64,000 bases of DNA from Pseudonocardia benzenivorans CB1190 (GTDB taxonomy: Bacteria; Actinomycetota; Actinomycetes; Mycobacteriales; Pseudonocardiaceae), in NCBI RefSeq assembly GCF_000196675.2, contig NC_015312.1, forward strand, positions 2,480,001-2,544,000, given 5' to 3'. The notes below the pieces were generated by a model, which saw only the letters and a program-made list of their open reading frames with translations, was not told the origin of the DNA and made no database searches. Positions 59,904 to 64,000 of the stretch are shown piece after piece (position 1 is the first letter of the stretch; every line of letters starts with the position of its first letter). The position numbers and the translations under genes were made by a program.

Positions 59904-60307
59904 CCAGCGGAGGGCTTCCGATGCCCGGCGGCGCGTCCCGCCCGGCCGAGCGCCGCGTGGAGTCGACGAACCTGGCCGACATCCTTGAACGCGTTCTCGA
60001 CAAGGGGATCGTGATCGCGGGCGACATCCGGGTGAACCTGCTCGACATCGAGCTGCTGACGATCAAGATCCGGTTGCTCGTCGCGTCGGTCGACAAGGCC
60101 CGCGAGATCGGGATCGACTGGTGGGAACACGACCCGACCCTCAGCTCGGGGCAGCGCGACCTGAACGAGGAGAACCGCCGGCTGCGGCAGCGGATCGGTG
60201 ACCTCGAGGCCGCGCGTACCGCGGAGCTGGACGGGGCGCCGGAGCGGCCGCGCCGGTCTGCTGTGCGGCGCAGGGCAGAGGAGCAGGAGCAGGAGTCCGA
60301 CGGGTGA
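59900..60307 (+). CDS. gvpJ: Gas vesicle minor structural protein GvpJ-like
   Basis: 135 residues. GvpA-fold core NLADILERVLDKGIVIAGDI, then LLDIELLTIKIRLLVASVDK and AREIGIDWW (residues about 24-75), the last typical of GvpJ. A C-terminal coiled coil (NEENRRLRQRIGDLE) and a charged tail follow. It probably caps or shapes the vesicle tips. ATG overlaps gvpO stop by 4 bp. Confidence 0.88.
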   Translation: MTSGGLPMPGGASRPAERRVESTNLADILERVLDKGIVIAGDIRVNLLDIELLTIKIRLLVASVDKAREIGIDWWEHDPTLSSGQRDLNEENRRLRQRIGDLEAARTAELDGAPERPRRSAVRRRAEEQEQESDG

Positions 60308-61053
60308 GCCTGGTCTGGGTGTACGCCGTGCGCGACGGGGACGCCGACGACCCGCCCGCAGTGTCCGGTGTGGACGGTGAGCGGCCCCGCGTCGTCGCCG
60401 CCGGGACGCTCGGCGCGGTCGTCGGGACCGTCGCCGACGAGGGCTTCGACGAGGCCGGGCTCGCCGCCGCGATGGAGGATCTCGCCCGGCTGGAGGCGCT
60501 CGCGAGGGCGCACCACGCCGTCGTGGTCGAGGCGGGGAGCGCCGGGGCCGTCGCCCCGGTGCGGCTGGCGACGGTCTTCCGCGACGACGAGGCGGTCGTC
60601 GCGATGCTGCGTGAACGGGCCGACGAGTTCGAGGCCGCGCTCGACCGCGTGCGCGGGCGCCGCGAGTGGGGGGTGAAGGTCTACGCGGACACGCGGGCCG
60701 GCGGCGACGACAGCCCGGCGCCGGCGCCGGGCGACCGGCCGGGCACGGCATACCTGTTGCGGCGCAAGGCTGATCGCGACCGCGGTGCGGCCGGTCGGGA
60801 GCGCGCACGCGCCGTCGCGGAGTCGGTCGCCGACGCCGCCGGGACCCACGCGGTCGACGTCCGTCGGTTCGCGCTGCAGGACGCCCGGCTCTCGGGCCGG
60901 AACGAGGAGATGGTCCTCAACGCGACGTTCCTCGTCGACGAGACGCAGGAGGCGGAGTTCCGGGCCGCGGTCACGGGCGCGGGCGACGGTGCCACCGTGG
61001 AGCTGACCGGGCCGTGGCCGCCCTTCTCGTTCGCGACGGCGGACCCGCCGTGA
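60304..61053 (+). CDS. gvpL: Gas vesicle protein GvpF/GvpL family (second copy)
   Basis: 249 residues. WVYAVRDG start, RLEALARAHHAVVVEAGSAG, then APVRLATVFRDD and REWGVKVYAD (near residue 120), matching GvpL. The GTG start overlaps gvpJ and the stop overlaps gvpS. Confidence 0.88.
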   Translation: MSLVWVYAVRDGDADDPPAVSGVDGERPRVVAAGTLGAVVGTVADEGFDEAGLAAAMEDLARLEALARAHHAVVVEAGSAGAVAPVRLATVFRDDEAVVAMLRERADEFEAALDRVRGRREWGVKVYADTRAGGDDSPAPAPGDRPGTAYLLRRKADRDRGAAGRERARAVAESVADAAGTHAVDVRRFALQDARLSGRNEEMVLNATFLVDETQEAEFRAAVTGAGDGATVELTGPWPPFSFATADPP

Positions 61054-61250
61054 CGCTCGCGCATCCCGACGACGAGCTCAGCCTCGTCGACCTCCTCGAC
61101 CGGCTGCTCGCCGGCGGGGTGGTGCTCACCGGGGAGGTCACCATCTCGCTCGCCGAGGTCGATCTCGTGCACGTGTCGCTGCGCGCGCTGATCAGCTCGG
61201 TGTCGACGCTCGCCGTCGGCCCCGACCCGGGGGAGGGCGACGGTGCCTGA
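61050..61250 (+). CDS. gvpS: Small GvpA-fold protein GvpS-like
   Basis: 66 residues. SLVDLLDRLLAGGVVLTGEV and SLAEVDLVHVSLRALISSVS give the shortened GvpA fold seen in actinobacterial GvpS. The GTG start overlaps gvpL by 4 bp and the gene overlaps gvpK by 8 bp. Confidence 0.82.
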   Translation: MTLAHPDDELSLVDLLDRLLAGGVVLTGEVTISLAEVDLVHVSLRALISSVSTLAVGPDPGEGDGA

Positions 61251-61542
61251 GCTGCCGAGCCGCATCGACGCCCAGCCCGACACGGTCGGCCGCGACCTCG
61301 GTCGGCTGGTGCTGACCGTCGTCGAGCTCCTGCGCCAGCTCATGGAGCGGCAGGCGCTGCGCCGGGTCGACGCGGGGGACCTCCCGGACGAGAAGATCGA
61401 GGCGCTGGGGGTCGGCCTGATGCGGCTGGAGGAGGCGATGGTCGAGCTCCGGGAGCACTTCGGCCTCGAGCCCGGGGACCTGAACATCGACCTCGGCCCG
61501 CTCGGGAACCTGCTGGGTCCCGAGGCGGGACAAGGCCGGTGA
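61243..61542 (+). CDS. gvpK: Gas vesicle protein GvpK
   Basis: 99 residues. LVLTVVELLRQLMERQALRR (near residue 22) and KIEALGVGLMRLEEAMVELR are hallmarks of GvpK; the tail GLEPGDLNIDLGPLGNLL ends it. Last gene of the operon. GTG start. Confidence 0.9.
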   Translation: MPELPSRIDAQPDTVGRDLGRLVLTVVELLRQLMERQALRRVDAGDLPDEKIEALGVGLMRLEEAMVELREHFGLEPGDLNIDLGPLGNLLGPEAGQGR

Positions 61543-61582
61543 CGGCGCGGACGCCCGTCGCGTAGCGCCGCTGCCCGGACGG

Positions 61583-61846
61583 TCAGAGCGCCGGGTGGTC
61601 CGGAGTGCCCCCGCCGGAGTGCAGCCGGCCCAGCATCTCGGTGACGGCCTCGTCGCCCGCGTCGGTGAGCTGCTGGTCGACGAAGATGCCCGACGCCGTC
61701 TCGATCCGCTCGCGTTCGGTCCCCGGGTCGGCGATGACCGCCTCCGGTGTGACCGTCGGGTCCGCGAGCAGCTCGGCCACGGCGGCGCGGACGTCGTCGA
61801 GTGAGTGCTGTTCCTCGAACGCGATGTCGGACAGGCGACGGCCCAT
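61583..61846 (-). CDS. Small hypothetical protein
   Basis: 87 residues, hydrophilic, helical. FEEQHSLDDVRAAVAELLAD and IETASGIFVDQQLTDAGDEA are the most structured segments. ATG 61846 follows GGAGGTCACCCC. It is convergent with the gas vesicle operon and has a clear GGTTC-N15-GGGTAC promoter. Family unknown. Confidence 0.6.
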   Translation of the reverse strand: MGRRLSDIAFEEQHSLDDVRAAVAELLADPTVTPEAVIADPGTERERIETASGIFVDQQLTDAGDEAVTEMLGRLHSGGGTPDHPAL

Positions 61847-61917
61847 GGGGTGACCTCCGGGGTGCGAGCCGGCAGAACCGGACGTGGGCCCGCGACGACC
61901 GCGGGTGCAGGTCGGTG

Positions 61918-61943
61918 GTACCCACGCGGGTCCGCCGGGAACC
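61918..61943 (-). promoter_or_regulatory. SigF-like promoter GGTTC-N15-GGGTAC
   Basis: Minus-strand -10 GGGTAC (61918-61923), 15 bp spacer, -35 GGTTC (61939-61943), 71 bp before the 87-residue gene. Confidence 0.5.
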
Positions 61944-61969
61944 GCGCCCGGCGTGTCCCGGTCGGCGGG

Positions 61970-62167
61970 TCAGGCGTCCTGGCCCTGCGGTGCCCCGGAG
62001 CTCGTCCCGGAGTCGGGTGGGCGGGTGTCGCGGTCGTCGCGGCGCCGGTCGGGCCGGCCGCCGCGGTCCGGGCCGGTTCCGCTGTCGGGGTAGCCGTCCT
62101 CGACGGTCACCGCATCGGGTTCGTCGCGGGGGTGCAGGTCACGGGAGCCGTGCGGGTGCGTGCCCAT
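61970..62167 (-). CDS. Small hypothetical protein
   Basis: 65 residues, very hydrophilic, rich in Asp, Arg, Gly, Pro; a disordered peptide. ATG 62167 has no ribosome site; a GGGTAC element (62177-62182) ends nine bases before it, as for the genes at 17430 and 49551. Reality of the gene rests on that geometry only. Confidence 0.4.
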   Translation of the reverse strand: MGTHPHGSRDLHPRDEPDAVTVEDGYPDSGTGPDRGGRPDRRRDDRDTRPPDSGTSSGAPQGQDA

Positions 62168-62246
62168 GACGGGTGGGTACCCCCGAAGGCCCCGGCGTAC
62201 CGGCCGGCGCCGCCGGGTGGTTGTGCCCGGGTGGTTCTGGCCGGGT

Positions 62247-62272
62247 GGTTGTGATCGTGGCGGGCGGGGTAC
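62247..62272 (+). promoter_or_regulatory. SigF-like promoter GGTTG-N15-GGGTAC
   Basis: -35 GGTTG (62247-62251), 15 bp spacer, -10 GGGTAC (62267-62272), 84 bp before the acyl-CoA-dehydrogenase-like gene. Confidence 0.45.
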
Positions 62273-62356
62273 CGACCCCTGTTCCGCCGGGATCCACACG
62301 CGACCCCGGCCGTCGTCGTGCCGTCCGCAGGGGCGGCGGTGAGGAGACCGGCTCCG

Positions 62357-63379
62357 ATGACCGTGTCGCTGCCCGGGGTCCGTCATCGGCTGCTCGGCTC
62401 CGCGCCGCCCGACCCGGGACCCGCCGCCACCGGGGACGCCGCGACGGACCTGGCCCGCGCCGCCGCCCGGGGCGAGACCGACCTCCCGGCCCCCGGTGCG
62501 GGCGCGACGGCGCAGCGCTGGGCCGCGCTCGCCCGGTGGGGCCGCACGGAGCTGTCGTTCGCGCGGCTGTGCGAGGGCCACACCGACGCCGTCGCGATCC
62601 TCGCCGAGGCCGGGCGCACACCGGTACCCGGGGCGACGTACGGCGTCTGGGCGGCGCGGTCGGGCGGCACCGGCGCGGTACTCGCGGGCGGGGCCGGAGC
62701 GTGGCGCCTGCGTGGCCGGGTGCGGTTCTGCTCGGGAGCACACGGGCTGGACCGGGCGCTCGTCGTCGCCGCGGCCCCCGACGGCAGCCGGATCGCCGAC
62801 GTGCCGCTCGCCCGGCCCGGGGTGCGGCCGGTCGCGGGGACGTGGCAGACGGTCGGGATGGCGCGCAGCGACAGCGCCGACGTCGATCTCGACGACGTGC
62901 CGGTCGACGACGACGCGCTGGTCGGGGGGCCCGGCTGGTACACCGCGCGGCCCGGGTTCTGGCACGGCGGCGGCGGGGTGGCCGCGGTGTGGCTGGGCGG
63001 CGCCGCCGGGGTGCTCGACGACCTGCGCCTCGTCGTGACCGCCACGGACCCCGACCCGCACCGGCTCGCCCTGTTCGGGGAGCTGCACACCGGCGTCGCC
63101 GCGTGCGACGCGCTGCTGGTCGCGACCGCCGCGGCGATCGACGACGATCCCGCGGACGCGCACCGGGAGGCGGTGTGGACCGCACGGGCGGCAGTGGAGC
63201 TCGCGTGCCGCCGGGTCCTCGACGTGGCGCCCCGGCTGGCCGGGGTGGCGGCGTTGACCCGCGGGGGCCGGCTCGCGGGCCGGCTCGCCGACCTGGGTGT
63301 CTACGTGCGCCAGCACCACGGCGAGCGGGACCTCGCCGCGCTCGGGGCCGCCGTGCTGGACCCGGACGGTGCCCGGTGA
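62357..63379 (+). CDS. Acyl-CoA-dehydrogenase-like protein
   Basis: 340 residues. The middle-domain FAD region (LRGRVRFCSGAHGLDRALVV, near residue 120) and a C-terminal helical bundle of acyl-CoA dehydrogenases can be traced, but the protein is shorter than the ~380 usual and the N-terminal helical domain is reduced. The catalytic Glu is not evident. Such proteins next to PIG-L deacetylases, methyltransferases and glycosyltransferases occur in actinobacteria. ATG 62357; the stop overlaps the next GTG. Confidence 0.75.
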   Translation: MTVSLPGVRHRLLGSAPPDPGPAATGDAATDLARAAARGETDLPAPGAGATAQRWAALARWGRTELSFARLCEGHTDAVAILAEAGRTPVPGATYGVWAARSGGTGAVLAGGAGAWRLRGRVRFCSGAHGLDRALVVAAAPDGSRIADVPLARPGVRPVAGTWQTVGMARSDSADVDLDDVPVDDDALVGGPGWYTARPGFWHGGGGVAAVWLGGAAGVLDDLRLVVTATDPDPHRLALFGELHTGVAACDALLVATAAAIDDDPADAHREAVWTARAAVELACRRVLDVAPRLAGVAALTRGGRLAGRLADLGVYVRQHHGERDLAALGAAVLDPDGAR

Positions 63380-64000
63380 GCGGCGGGCGGGCCGGCTCGA
63401 CGTCGTCGGCGCCGCGGAGCACGCCACGACCGGTCACGGCGCCACGGGTCTGGGCCGACGCGCTCGCCCGGCACGATCTGCCGGCCATGCCCGTCGCCGG
63501 GACGGGACCACTCGTCGTCGTCGCCGCGCACCCCGACGACGAGACCCTCGGCACCGCCGGGTTCACGGCCGCGGCACACGGCGCGGGCGCCGAGGTCCGG
63601 GTCGTCGTCGCGACCGACGGGGAGGCGGCATTCCCCGGCCTCGACCGCGAGGAGCGGGCAGCACTCGGCCGGGCCCGGCGCCGCGAGCTGCGGGACGCGC
63701 TGACGTCGCTGGGGCTCGACGACGTCGACGTCACCTGGCTGGGGCTGCCGGACTCCGACCTGGCCGCCCACCACGGTGTCCTGGTCGACGCGCTGCGGCC
63801 GGTGCTCGCCGGGGCGACGACGTGCCTCGCGCCGTGGACCGAGGACCCGCACCCCGACCACGCCGCCGCCGGCACCGCCGCGGCGGCCGCCGCGCCCGTC
63901 ACCACGCACTGCTGGTCGTACCCGATCTGGGCGTGCGTGTGGGGGAGCCCCGACGAGGTCGGCCCCCCGTGGCACCGCGCCGCCCGCCACGACCTGTCGC
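63376..64000 (+). CDS. PIG-L family deacetylase (partial, runs off the edge)
   Basis: First 208 residues visible. The zinc-binding AHPDDETLG motif is near residue 52 and the second site PHPDHAAAG near residue 155, both complete. PIG-L enzymes remove acetyl from N-acetylglucosamine derivatives (MshB, Mca). The GTG start at 63376 overlaps the upstream stop by 4 bp, so it is coupled to the acyl-CoA-dehydrogenase-like gene. Substrate unknown. Confidence 0.88.
   Translation, partial: MSGGRAGSTSSAPRSTPRPVTAPRVWADALARHDLPAMPVAGTGPLVVVAAHPDDETLGTAGFTAAAHGAGAEVRVVVATDGEAAFPGLDREERAALGRARRRELRDALTSLGLDDVDVTWLGLPDSDLAAHHGVLVDALRPVLAGATTCLAPWTEDPHPDHAAAGTAAAAAAPVTTHCWSYPIWACVWGSPDEVGPPWHRAARHDLS

Noticed and set aside
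53605-60849. Very long minus-strand open frames (about 1000 codons each) across the sigma and gas vesicle genes
   Set aside because: They lie opposite complete gvp and partner-switching genes with clear motifs. Their translations are Arg/Pro/Ser-rich noise.

Overview
The window is very GC-rich DNA with GTG/ATG starts, tightly overlapping operons and several actinobacterial hallmarks: ANTAR regulators, F420-type LLM oxidoreductases, SigF/SigB-type partner switching, a GvpN-less gas vesicle cluster and an EgtD-like methyltransferase. It looks like a Pseudonocardiaceae-type actinomycete chromosome (inferred from protein families; no rRNA, tRNA or marker gene confirms it). I see no insertion sequence, integrase, CRISPR array or prophage.

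Layout. 1-2.3 kb: partial hybrid sensor kinase. 2.6-7.0 kb: nickel/cobalt import, an ECF-type CbiMQO operon divergent from a NiCoT permease. 7.1-8.8 kb: 1-Cys peroxiredoxin and an EamA exporter. 8.8-14.6 kb: one overlapping operon of four glycosyltransferases, a histidine phosphatase and the metabolite-repair enzyme NnrD. 14.7-20.4 kb: YihY membrane protein, GAF-ANTAR regulator, CorA-like channel, DUF4383, hemerythrin and small proteins. 20.5-25.2 kb: STAS protein, SDR pseudogene, stress SDR, a Balon/Rv2629-type ribosome-associated protein, then anti-sigma and SigF-type sigma factor. 25.2-29.3 kb: XRE regulator, methionine aminopeptidase, DksA-like protein, a lone cytochrome oxidase subunit I and a GT9 relic. 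29.5-33.9 kb: TetR regulator and a three-subunit molybdenum hydroxylase. 33.9-38.6 kb: epimerase, zinc alcohol dehydrogenase, CBS protein, P450 relic, Mn catalase. 38.8-41.6 kb: an uncharacterised operon (EgtD-like, haem-oxygenase-like iron enzyme, CDGSH, HemK-like methyltransferase). 41.8-47.8 kb: two copies of a SAM-I aptamer plus Cys-Arg leader peptide, leading to an ABC importer without ATPase and a flavin oxidoreductase. 48-54.5 kb: two head-to-head ANTAR genes joined at a G11 tract, an F420 oxidoreductase, and a second complete partner-switching module. 54.8-61.5 kb: gas vesicle operon. 61.6-64 kb: two small genes, then an acyl-CoA-dehydrogenase-like protein and a PIG-L deacetylase that runs off the edge.

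Common thread. Reading upstream of many of these genes by eye, I repeatedly find a SigF/SigB-like promoter: a GGTTT- or GNNTN-type -35, a 14-16 bp spacer, and GGGTAN. The best copies (GGTTT-N16-GGGTAT at 14619-14645 and GGTTT-N15-GGGTAT at 28868-28893) drive the glycosyltransferase operon and the ctaD pair. Others precede the uncharacterised methyltransferase/CDGSH operon, the gas vesicle genes, the CBS protein and both sigma operons. The region therefore reads as a stress/dormancy neighbourhood (hemerythrin, catalase, peroxiredoxin, ribosome-hibernation-like factor, CBS protein, gas vesicles, metabolite repair) wired to two SigF-type sigma factors encoded inside it. The promoter calls are visual and untested statistically.
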